From assembly GCA_947457285.1 (NCBI GenBank), contig CANGVZ010000056.1, positions 1 to 9,149 on the forward strand: a stretch of 9,149 bases of DNA, in the 5' to 3' direction. The position numbers and the translations under genes are program-made. Shown here in pieces: positions 1 through 5,677 of the stretch. The stretch is from Flavobacteriales bacterium (GTDB taxonomy: Bacteria; Bacteroidota; Bacteroidia; Flavobacteriales_D; Sanyastnellaceae). Every line of letters begins with the position of its first letter. Within the stretch, counting starts at the first letter, position 1. The notes beneath the pieces were generated by a model. It did not search any database. It saw nothing but the letters and a program-made list of their open reading frames with translations, and was not told the DNA's origin.

Positions 1-165
1 AATGAGGCGTTAATTCGCGAGGTAAAAACGGGTGCTCAAGATGACGAATATATTCACATCAAGAAGGGATTGAAAGAAGGAGAAGAGGTGATAACTGGGC
101 CTTATGAAGAAGTTGCAAAAAGATTGAAGAACAAGGATAAGGTTAAAAAGGAAGAGCAGAAATGA
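1..165 (+). CDS. RND/HlyD-family efflux periplasmic adaptor, C-terminal end only
   Basis: This is the last 54 codons of a gene that begins before the window, read in frame 1 and ending at TGA 163-165. The stretch IHIKKGLKEGEEVITGPY, followed by a lysine-rich end, matches the membrane-proximal C-terminal part of periplasmic adaptor (membrane fusion) proteins, where a 'GL..G..V..GPY' pattern is typical. In that family the protein links an inner-membrane RND or ABC transporter to a TolC-type outer-membrane channel. Whether the partner is an RND pump or a MacB-like ABC transporter cannot be told from this piece. The stop codon overlaps the tsaB start as ATGA, so the two genes are probably cotranscribed. 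The family call rests on a short segment. Confidence 0.7.
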   Translation, partial: NEALIREVKTGAQDDEYIHIKKGLKEGEEVITGPYEEVAKRLKNKDKVKKEEQK

Positions 166-836
166 TCTTGTGCATAGAGACTTCAGCACTTAATTGCTCC
201 GTGGCCTTATTCGATGGTGCGCGGCTTGTGGATGTCATTGAGTCAAAAGATGCGAGTTACACGCACTCCGAAAAACTGCACGTTTTTATCCAGGATATTC
301 TAAGTAAAAATGATATTTCTTCAAATCAATTGACCGCCGTGGCGGTGAGCAGTGGCCCAGGTTCCTACACGGGACTGCGCATTGGCGTGTCCGCCGCTAA
401 AGGTCTTTGTTATGCGTTGAACGTTCCATTTATTTCTGTTTCCACTCTTGAAGCTTTGTTTGTGCGTCAAAAAAACGCAAGTTCTCATACCTTTTTCCTT
501 CCCATGATTGATGCGAGAAGACGGGAAGTTTACATGCAGAAGTTTGATAGAAGTGGCGCAGCATTAAGCCCTGTCGAGGCCGTTGTTTTGGATGAGGTTT
601 TTTTTGAAAAATGTGAATCCAACTCCGTCATCTTTGGAGACGGCGCGGATAAGTTTAAGGATATTGTGCCGCCTCATGTGGTGCTCATCGAGGGAGTCTT
701 TCCAAGCGCGTCCATGCTCGGTGAATTGGCATACGAGAAGTTTATTCAAAATAAATTCGAAGATACCGCGTATTATGAGCCTTTCTATCTGAAGGATTTT
801 GTGGCAGGCACGCCCAAAAAATCTGTTTTAGATTAG
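162..836 (+). CDS. tsaB: tRNA threonylcarbamoyladenosine biosynthesis protein TsaB
   Basis: TsaB is the ASKHA-fold partner of TsaD. With TsaD and TsaE it transfers the threonylcarbamoyl group made by TsaC/TsaC2 onto A37 of tRNAs that read ANN codons, in the cytoplasm. The 224-residue length is normal. The N-terminus MILCIETSAL is the typical TsaB start, SGPGSYTGLRIG (residues 64-75) is the family signature, and PMIDARRREVY (114-124) is the second conserved block. TsaB is a non-catalytic paralogue of TsaD and lacks its metal-binding histidines, as expected. The ATG overlaps the upstream adaptor stop (ATGA). A purine-rich AAGGAAGAG with an AGGA core (149-152) lies 9 bases before it, one of the few Shine-Dalgarno-like sites in the window, and supports this start. 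Confidence 0.96.
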   Translation: MILCIETSALNCSVALFDGARLVDVIESKDASYTHSEKLHVFIQDILSKNDISSNQLTAVAVSSGPGSYTGLRIGVSAAKGLCYALNVPFISVSTLEALFVRQKNASSHTFFLPMIDARRREVYMQKFDRSGAALSPVEAVVLDEVFFEKCESNSVIFGDGADKFKDIVPPHVVLIEGVFPSASMLGELAYEKFIQNKFEDTAYYEPFYLKDFVAGTPKKSVLD

Positions 837-842
837 ATTTTA

Positions 843-850
843 TATCTTTG
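843..850 (+). promoter_or_regulatory. Bacteroidota-type -7 promoter element before the Rieske-like lipoprotein gene
   Basis: TATCTTTG is an exact match to the Bacteroidota -7 consensus TAnnTTTG. A weak -33 candidate (CTG at 823-825, inside the end of tsaB) lies 17 bases upstream. This is the same spacing as the better promoter before the radical SAM gene. The element ends only 4 bases before the ATG at 855, so a start site at the usual distance would fall on or beside the start codon and give a leaderless or near-leaderless transcript. The element match is direct; its activity is inferred. Confidence 0.45.
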
Positions 851-854
851 ATTC

Positions 855-1271
855 ATGCGTTTGATATTGTTTATTTTGGTTTTGGGATGTGTGCTCGTTT
901 GCGCTGGTTGTCGCGACAGAGAAGCGCTTATTCCAGTAGTCGATGTGAATATCAACATCAATATTAATGAGCCCCAATTTTTTGATTTATCTATTCCGAC
1001 GGGCTACGCTTATGTAGTGGGAGGTAGTAGGGGAATCATCGTTTATAGACTCGGTGAAAATGAGTTTATCGCATTAGAAAGACACAGTCCCCACAACGTA
1101 GAAGACAATTGCCAGGTATTCGTAAAAGAGGATGGGCTCCTAATCGAGGATCCGTGTTCTGGATCTCAATGGTTGATCACCGACGGTTCGATTGTGAATG
1201 GACCTACTGCGTTCGCACTCAGGGTTTACAATACAACTTTTAGCGCTCCAATATTGACGATTTACAACTAA
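855..1271 (+). CDS. Rieske-fold-like lipoprotein with degenerate cluster-binding motifs
   Basis: A 138-residue predicted lipoprotein. It has a basic start (MRL), a hydrophobic stretch, and a likely lipobox CAGC with the lipidated cysteine at residue 19, followed by charged RDRE. The mature part resembles small Bacteroidota Rieske-like lipoproteins: an N-terminal beta segment with NINININE (32-39), a GGSRGIIVYR strand (56-65), then ALERHSPH (73-80), DPCSGSQWLITDGS (99-112) and NGPTAFALRVY (115-125). In a true Rieske [2Fe-2S] domain the ligands are C-x-H and C-x-x-H. Here the first motif reads S78-P-H80 and the second D99-P-C101-S102, so a normal cluster is unlikely. The protein probably keeps the fold in a structural or binding role at a membrane. 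It starts 18 bases after tsaB and may have its own promoter. The lipoprotein call is firm, the Rieske relationship fairly good, the function unknown. Confidence 0.7.
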   Translation: MRLILFILVLGCVLVCAGCRDREALIPVVDVNINININEPQFFDLSIPTGYAYVVGGSRGIIVYRLGENEFIALERHSPHNVEDNCQVFVKEDGLLIEDPCSGSQWLITDGSIVNGPTAFALRVYNTTFSAPILTIYN

Positions 1272-1335
1272 ATCGGGTTATACGAATTGGTGTTTTTTGA
1301 CCATTAAGTGAATTTTTGTGCGCATGAATGAAACT

Positions 1336-1369
1336 TATTCAGGTATGAGTACGTTGAAATACCTGAATA
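1336..1369. repeat. perfect 11-bp inverted repeat upstream of the second lipoprotein gene
   Basis: TATTCAGGTAT (1336-1346) is repeated exactly in inverted form as ATACCTGAATA (1359-1369), with a 12-base spacer (1347-1358). It lies in the 107-base gap between the two lipoprotein genes and ends 9 bases before the ATG at 1379. It could be a DNA operator for a dimeric regulator, since the arm centres are about two helical turns apart (23 bp). It could also form an RNA hairpin that affects translation of the next gene. No T-run follows, so it is not a standard intrinsic terminator. The symmetry is seen directly; the role is inferred. Confidence 0.7.
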
Positions 1370-1378
1370 CAGTTTACT

Positions 1379-1900
1379 ATGAAACCATTCTATTTTCTCT
1401 TGGTTGTTATTGTTTCGGTTGGAGTTTCGTGCGGAGAAATTTCGAACAAGGAAAGAATAGCAAACGCTCCAGGTCCCAACGACTCCGTTTTTGCCGTTCA
1501 AAATGGCCCTTTTCATTTTAGTATGAAACTACCAAAAAGAATGGTAGAAGAAAATATGCCCATAATCTTATTTAAAGAAAACACGGGCGATCTCGTGATT
1601 TCGGTTGGAGAGTCAATCCACTTGAAAATTTCTCAGCAGATAAAAGACCTAAGCGTTTTAGCGAATGATGTTATGAGCTTAAACTCTGATGTATATACTT
1701 TTGAAAAAGTCGAGCAGAGCGGAGGAGAGTTTATCTATAAGCAGTCTTTGCCTGATAGTACGTTCGGATCTTATCATTACAAGGCAATGATTTCCAATAC
1801 TGACTTGCCTTATTTCGTAGAAACGGATGAATCTCGCTCTTACACCAAGGCAGACATAGATGTGATTAGAAAAATTGCACAGTCTTTAGCTCCTCTATAG
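1379..1900 (+). CDS. predicted lipoprotein of unknown function
   Basis: A 173-residue protein with an N-terminal signal (MKPF, then a hydrophobic stretch) ending in GVSC. Cysteine 18 is the likely lipidation site, although glycine at -3 is not ideal for a lipobox. The mature part has no motif I recognise. It reads as a single small alpha/beta domain: a strand near FHFSMKLP (46-52), strands at ILFKE and LVISVGESIHLKI (63-84), a helix near LSVLANDVM (91-99), strands at 107-147, and a C-terminal amphipathic helix from YTKADIDVIRKIAQSL (155-170). This layout loosely recalls DcrB/PsbP-like small periplasmic domains, but that is only a guess. The gene follows the 11-bp inverted repeat and ends convergently with mce, overlapping it by 6 bases. 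Confidence 0.75.
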   Translation: MKPFYFLLVVIVSVGVSCGEISNKERIANAPGPNDSVFAVQNGPFHFSMKLPKRMVEENMPIILFKENTGDLVISVGESIHLKISQQIKDLSVLANDVMSLNSDVYTFEKVEQSGGEFIYKQSLPDSTFGSYHYKAMISNTDLPYFVETDESRSYTKADIDVIRKIAQSLAPL

Positions 1901-1903
1901 AGG
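1892..1903. repeat. 12-bp perfect palindrome holding both convergent stop codons
   Basis: CCTCTATAGAGG is its own reverse complement. Its central bases form the two stop codons: TAG at 1898-1900 for the plus-strand lipoprotein gene and TAG (1897-1895, minus strand) for mce. The two genes therefore overlap tail to tail by 6 bases with no room for a separate terminator. The RNA hairpin would have only a 4-bp stem (CCTC/GAGG) around TATA, too weak for a terminator by itself. The symmetry may be a by-product of both genes using TAG at the same spot. Confidence 0.6.
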
Positions 1904-2299
1904 CTTTTCCTGACACAGCTCGATAAGCACGTCGTTACTGTCTTTTGGATGCAAAAATGCGATGAGTTTATTATCCGCCCCGTCTTTGGGTGTCTCATGA
2001 ATCATTTTATATCCAAGGCCCATTAATCTTTTGATTTCGGCATTGATGTCGGATACATCAAAGGCGATGTGATGAATTCCTTCTTTGTTTTTTTCAAGAA
2101 ACTTCGCTATGGCGCTGTCTTCGCGCGTTGCCTGTAGTAATTCGATTTTATTTTCTCCTGTTTTAAAAAAGGAAGTGAGCACACCCTCACTCTCTACTGC
2201 CTCTTGCTTGTAAGGAGCAACGCCCAAAACGTCCGTAAAAATTTTATTCGAGGCTTGGATGTCTTTGACGGCAATTCCGATATGTTCAATTTTATTCAT
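1895..2299 (-). CDS. mce: methylmalonyl-CoA epimerase
   Basis: A 134-residue VOC-superfamily (glyoxalase-fold) protein that interconverts (2R)- and (2S)-methylmalonyl-CoA. It links methylmalonyl-CoA mutase with propionyl-CoA carboxylase or decarboxylase in the cytoplasm. Two beta-alpha-beta modules are visible: MNKIEHIGIAV at the start and GIHHIAFDV (74-82) for the second. The expected metal ligands are H6, E53 (KIELLQ; a glutamine in some members), H77 and E127 (IELCQ). PKDGADNKLIAFLHP (104-118) is typical of bacterial Mce. An ATG three bases upstream (2302) is equally possible. A longer reading from 2371 adds residues unlike the family and overlaps the neighbour, so I rejected it. The start region reads ATGATGA and overlaps the stop of the upstream gene, suggesting translational coupling. 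No mutase gene is in the window. Confidence 0.92.
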   Translation of the reverse strand: MNKIEHIGIAVKDIQASNKIFTDVLGVAPYKQEAVESEGVLTSFFKTGENKIELLQATREDSAIAKFLEKNKEGIHHIAFDVSDINAEIKRLMGLGYKMIHETPKDGADNKLIAFLHPKDSNDVLIELCQEKPL

Positions 2300-3144
2300 C
2301 ATCGATTGTATTTGCGCATTTCTTTTCCCCATAGTTGAGGCTTTGAGCCTGATGCGTCCTTGCCAACACACTTGCGGTCGGCTGTTTTGTCCAAAAACAT
2401 AACTTTCAGTGATATGATAAGAATGCGGTGCTCACTGCTGAAGTAATTTAAAGTTGATTTTCCGTTGAAATCTGGATATAAATTTAGAATTGGGGTTTCG
2501 ATACTTGGCATAAAATATAAACCAGGATCAGCTTTCCATCCTATTCCAAGTTTGTAATGAAGCTGAAATAGCATGGGGTCTGGGAACTGTTGAGGAATTG
2601 CACCATAGAATCCACTTTGACTTCTATTAGATAGAATTCTATAATCGAAGTTGACGCCAAGTGAATTGTGCAACCAAACTCGATCTGCTACTTGAACAAT
2701 ATTCGACGCATTAAAAAATGCTCCAACAAATGATTCAGAAAACGTTGCGCGATTGGTGGTTTCAACTAGCGCCGAACCATTGGATACGACCCCAGCAAAT
2801 TGCTCTTTACCGCGCAGCATTTTGAAGTGAATTCCATAATCAAAATGGTGAATGAGGTATAGATCCTCTACGAATTTATGCCTTCCGACTTCAGCGTAAA
2901 AGCCGATACGCGACCCTGGATCAAATCTGCCAGAGTAAATAGTATCGTTGCTCAGTTCGCCTTCACCACGTAGTGTTTCGAAACGATTACCGCTAACACC
3001 GGGCATGAGCGTAATGCCTGGGGCAAACTGCCATCCTCTTTTGAGATAGGCGTTTTCACCATAAAGCTTTGCTTTTTGACGTGAAGATTGCCCCCAGCCC
3101 AGGATGGGCGAAATCAAAAGAAATAAAAGCGCGATCTTATTCAT
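2299..3144 (-). CDS. secreted, probable outer-membrane beta-barrel protein, family not recognised
   Basis: A 281-residue protein with a Sec signal peptide (MNKIALLFLLISPILGWG, likely cut before Q19). I chose the ATG at 3144 because the signal starts there; the frame extends 9 bases further to a TTG. The mature part has alternating polar and aromatic segments suggesting a small beta-barrel: RIGFYAEVG (79-87), HFDYGIHFKML (100-110), FVGAFFNASNIV (139-150), LGVNFDYRI (162-170), FQLHYKLGIGWKA (193-205), GLYFMPSIETPI (208-219) and RILIISLKVMF (240-250), the last ending in phenylalanine like a terminal barrel strand. A basic tail (251-281) with one cysteine (C259) follows, which is unusual after a final barrel strand. 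The gene lies 41 bases after kmo and overlaps mce. A porin-like or envelope role is inference. Confidence 0.68.
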   Translation of the reverse strand: MNKIALLFLLISPILGWGQSSRQKAKLYGENAYLKRGWQFAPGITLMPGVSGNRFETLRGEGELSNDTIYSGRFDPGSRIGFYAEVGRHKFVEDLYLIHHFDYGIHFKMLRGKEQFAGVVSNGSALVETTNRATFSESFVGAFFNASNIVQVADRVWLHNSLGVNFDYRILSNRSQSGFYGAIPQQFPDPMLFQLHYKLGIGWKADPGLYFMPSIETPILNLYPDFNGKSTLNYFSSEHRILIISLKVMFLDKTADRKCVGKDASGSKPQLWGKEMRKYNR

Positions 3145-3145
3145 G

Positions 3146-3175
3146 ACTTGCAAGTTGAGACTTTTAATTCAACTT
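3146..3175. repeat. overlapping small dyads just upstream of the outer-membrane gene
   Basis: ACTTGCAAGT (3146-3155) is a perfect 10-bp palindrome touching the base before the minus-strand ATG at 3144. AAGTTGA (3152-3158) pairs with TCAACTT (3169-3175) across a 10-base spacer. The two structures share bases, so they would be mutually exclusive in RNA. They fill much of the 41-base gap between kmo and this gene. The symmetry is real, but at this length it could be chance. Confidence 0.35.
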
Positions 3176-3185
3176 CACTAAGCCT

Positions 3186-4535
3186 TCAATTATTGTTTAC
3201 TAACCGCAGGATATTCGTTTCTATTTCCTCACTATCCCAAATGTCGAAAATATCAGGTCTGTCCATTACTTTTTTCATGATTTCATCCTGCTCAATGCCG
3301 TTTTGCAGGGCTTCTGCGTAGGGAATATGAGAGAAGCTCACCTGAGAGTAAAGTGGAAGCCAGAGGTCTGGATACTTTGCAGAGAAACGGGCTTCAATTT
3401 TTTTCTGAAGTAAAAAGCGCTCATCTGCTGTTTTATCACGCATCTCGATGTAGTTTCTTAATGCTAATTGAAGAATAGCATCTCCGGCGGGTTTGCGCAA
3501 GCGGGTATAAGCCTTAAACATTCCAGTCCAGTCGTCGCTAAACTCATCCATAAGTTGCGATAATACAGTGCAATCCTCGAAGCCAGCATTCATGCCTTGG
3601 CCATAGAAGGGAACGATAGCGTGCGCCGCGTCTCCCATCAAGCATATCTTATCTTGGTAGTGCCAAGGATTGCATTTGGTCATCACTAGGCTCGCTGTGG
3701 GGTTATTTCTAAAATCTTGCAGTAGTTCTGGCATCAAAGGCACTGCGTCAGCGAAGTATTTATTGAAGAATGCCATGATTTCCTCGTCAGTGTGGAGGTT
3801 TTCAAACGCATCCTTTCCTTCAAAAGCCATGAAAAGGGTGCAAGTGAAACTGCGATCAGGATTGGGAAGGGCGATCATCATAAACTCACCTCGCGGCCAG
3901 ATGTGCAAGCCATTAGGGTCCATTTGAAAGTCACCACTTGCTGAGGGTGGAATTTCTAATTCTTTATATCCATGTGATAAATACTCTTGAGAATAATCAA
4001 ATCTGTCCAAGCGCTGCAGTCGGGCTCTTACGGCCGAGAAGGCACCATCAGTTCCAAATATTCTGTCGAACTGTAGTTCTTTCGTGGTGTTTTGATGAGT
4101 GTCTTGAAATACGATGGTATTCGTGTCAAGTTGAAGGTCTTTGCAAGTATGATCAAAGTAAAGCGTTACATTTTCGAATTCATCGGCGCATTTCAAGAGT
4201 GTTTGATTGAGCAAGCCGCGTGATACAGAGTATATAGCTTGTCCTTCTTTGCCGTATGGTTGGTATGAGATTTCGCCTTGAACGGAGTGCATCAATCTTC
4301 CAGTCATTGGAAGAGCGACTTTATTGATTTCGGCCTCGATTCCAGCCCCCTTGAGGCCCTTCCAGCCGCGCTCGCTAAGTGCAAGGTTGATAGACTTTCC
4401 CTGAACGATTTTTACTTTACGAATATCGGATCGTCTGTCGAAGACATGGACCTCATGTCCTTTCTTGGCGAGATATACAGCCCAGAGGCTGCCCACGAGC
4501 CCGCCACCGACTATTGCGAGACGTTCTTTTTTCAT
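3186..4535 (-). CDS. kmo: kynurenine 3-monooxygenase
   Basis: A 449-residue FAD-dependent aromatic hydroxylase (class A flavoprotein monooxygenase) that converts L-kynurenine to 3-hydroxykynurenine with NADPH and O2 in the kynurenine pathway of tryptophan breakdown. The N-terminal dinucleotide fold shows GGGLVGS (10-16) and ends in VFDRR (31-35). R80 and Y94 have the spacing expected of the substrate-carboxylate-binding Arg/Tyr pair known in yeast and human KMO. AIYSVSRGLLNQ (100-111) is also family-typical. The second FAD motif is GDAAHAIVPFYGQGMNAG (301-318). Bacterial KMOs lack the eukaryotic C-terminal membrane anchor, and no obvious transmembrane helix is seen at this C-terminus. The start codon overlaps the stop of the upstream PLP-enzyme gene as ATGA, so its translation is probably coupled. 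No kynureninase gene is nearby, so the downstream step must be encoded elsewhere. Confidence 0.95.
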   Translation of the reverse strand: MKKERLAIVGGGLVGSLWAVYLAKKGHEVHVFDRRSDIRKVKIVQGKSINLALSERGWKGLKGAGIEAEINKVALPMTGRLMHSVQGEISYQPYGKEGQAIYSVSRGLLNQTLLKCADEFENVTLYFDHTCKDLQLDTNTIVFQDTHQNTTKELQFDRIFGTDGAFSAVRARLQRLDRFDYSQEYLSHGYKELEIPPSASGDFQMDPNGLHIWPRGEFMMIALPNPDRSFTCTLFMAFEGKDAFENLHTDEEIMAFFNKYFADAVPLMPELLQDFRNNPTASLVMTKCNPWHYQDKICLMGDAAHAIVPFYGQGMNAGFEDCTVLSQLMDEFSDDWTGMFKAYTRLRKPAGDAILQLALRNYIEMRDKTADERFLLQKKIEARFSAKYPDLWLPLYSQVSFSHIPYAEALQNGIEQDEIMKKVMDRPDIFDIWDSEEIETNILRLVNNN

Positions 4536-5677
4536 ATTGCTTCGAGAGCTTGTTTTAAATCATTAATCAAATCTTCTTCATCTTCCACTCCAACACTTAG
4601 GCGTAGCAAACTATCTACTAAGCCGGTTTTGATTCTCTCTTCTCTAGGTATGGATGCATGAGTCATGGATGCAGGGTGCCCGACGAGCGACTCAACACCA
4701 CCGAGGGATTCTGCAAGTGAAAAGACTTCTAGGTTTTGTGCCAGTTTGGATGCCTCTTCAAAAGAATCAGACTTCAGGGTGAATGATATCATTCCTCCAA
4801 AATCTTTCATTTGTTTTTTAGCCACCAGGTGGTTGGGGTGATCCTCAAAACCTGGCCAGTATACTTTTCCAACTTTTGGATGCGACTTCAGGAACTTGGC
4901 CACTGCTGCGCCATTGCTGCAGTGCGCTTTCATTCTAAGGTGTAGGGTTTTTAATCCTCTTAATACTAAAAAACTATCCATCGGTCCTGGAGTAGCTCCG
5001 CATGAGTTGGCGATAAATGCGAGTTGTTCATACAGGCTATCGTTATTGGTCATTAAGGCACCCATCACGACGTCGCTGTGTCCGCCCAGGTATTTAGTGG
5101 CGCTGTGCATTGCAATATCTGCTCCCATATCGAGGGGATTTTGCAGATAAGGAGAAGCAAATGTATTGTCGACAAGAGTAATGAGGGAGTTGATCTTCGC
5201 GATAGCCACAAGCTCCTGAATATCGATGATTTTCATCATCGGATTCGTTGGCGTTTCGAGCCAAAGCATTTTTGTTTTCGAATTGATTTTGCTCTTCACT
5301 AAATCCAAATCATGCATATCGATGAAATGAAAGACGATGCCATAGTTGGCAAACACCTTTGTAAACATGCGATAGGTGCCGCCGTATAAGTCGTCTGTAG
5401 CAATCACTTCATCGCCAGGGCGAAGCAGCTTTATCACGGCGTCTGCTGCGCCCATACCACTTGAAAAGCACAGCCCGTGTTTTGCGTTTTCTAGCGCTGC
5501 AAGGCATTTCTCCAAGGCTACACGTGTGGGGTTTTTGCCTCTTGCATATGCATATCCTTTATGCTGACCAGGGGCTTCCTGCACGTAGGTAGAGGTTTGG
5601 TAGATTGGAGTCATGATGGCTCCTGTGGTGGGGTCAGGCTCTTGTCCGGCATGGATGGCCTTGGTTCCAAATTTCAT
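4532..5677 (-). CDS. cystathionine gamma-synthase/gamma-lyase type PLP enzyme
   Basis: A 381-residue member of the Cys/Met metabolism PLP-dependent (trans-sulfuration) family. Visible features: YARGKNPTR (44-52), whose Tyr and Arg bind the PLP phosphate of the neighbouring subunit; SSGMGA (72-77); DDLYGG (95-100) with the ring-stacking tyrosine Y98; ETPTNP (141-146); D170 facing the pyridine nitrogen; and SATKYLGGHSDVVMG (192-206) with K195 as the Schiff-base lysine. SLGGVESL (324-331) carries the glutamate after LGG seen in gamma-synthases and gamma-lyases but not in beta-lyases. RLSVGVEDEEDL (359-370) closes the substrate site. The C-terminal half reads closer to cystathionine gamma-lyase, but sequence alone does not separate synthase (MetB) from lyase. 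It probably moves sulfur between cysteine and homocysteine in the cytosol. It is ATGA-coupled to dedA upstream and kmo downstream. Confidence 0.93.
   Translation of the reverse strand: MKFGTKAIHAGQEPDPTTGAIMTPIYQTSTYVQEAPGQHKGYAYARGKNPTRVALEKCLAALENAKHGLCFSSGMGAADAVIKLLRPGDEVIATDDLYGGTYRMFTKVFANYGIVFHFIDMHDLDLVKSKINSKTKMLWLETPTNPMMKIIDIQELVAIAKINSLITLVDNTFASPYLQNPLDMGADIAMHSATKYLGGHSDVVMGALMTNNDSLYEQLAFIANSCGATPGPMDSFLVLRGLKTLHLRMKAHCSNGAAVAKFLKSHPKVGKVYWPGFEDHPNHLVAKKQMKDFGGMISFTLKSDSFEEASKLAQNLEVFSLAESLGGVESLVGHPASMTHASIPREERIKTGLVDSLLRLSVGVEDEEDLINDLKQALEAI

Noticed and set aside
948..968. Short tandem AAT-ATC-like codon repeat encoding NINININ in the first lipoprotein, considered as a microsatellite or phase-variable tract.
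   Set aside because: The codons are imperfect (AAC/AAT, ATC/ATT) and changes in whole codons would not shift frame. Alternating Asn/hydrophobic residues also fit a beta strand expected in this family.
1287..1318. Possible promoter for the second lipoprotein gene: TTG at 1287-1289 and AATTTTTG at 1311-1318.
   Set aside because: The -7 element has a mismatch at its first base (A instead of T) and the spacer is 21 bases, longer than the 17 seen in the better promoter here. It is plausible but not strong enough to list as a feature.
2300..2371. Extended N-terminus for methylmalonyl-CoA epimerase starting at 2371.
   Set aside because: The added residues are basic and unlike the family, which begins with the 'KIEHIGIAV' strand. 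The extension is the shadow of the upstream gene's C-terminal coding sequence.
3670..4210. Two plus-strand open frames (3670-3927 and 3938-4210) inside kmo.
   Set aside because: They are antisense to conserved kmo sequence and show no signal peptide or domain.
4278..4661. 127-codon plus-strand open frame crossing the kmo/PLP-enzyme junction.
   Set aside because: It lies antisense to two well-supported enzymes, has no recognisable motif, and its composition is what an opposite-strand shadow would give.
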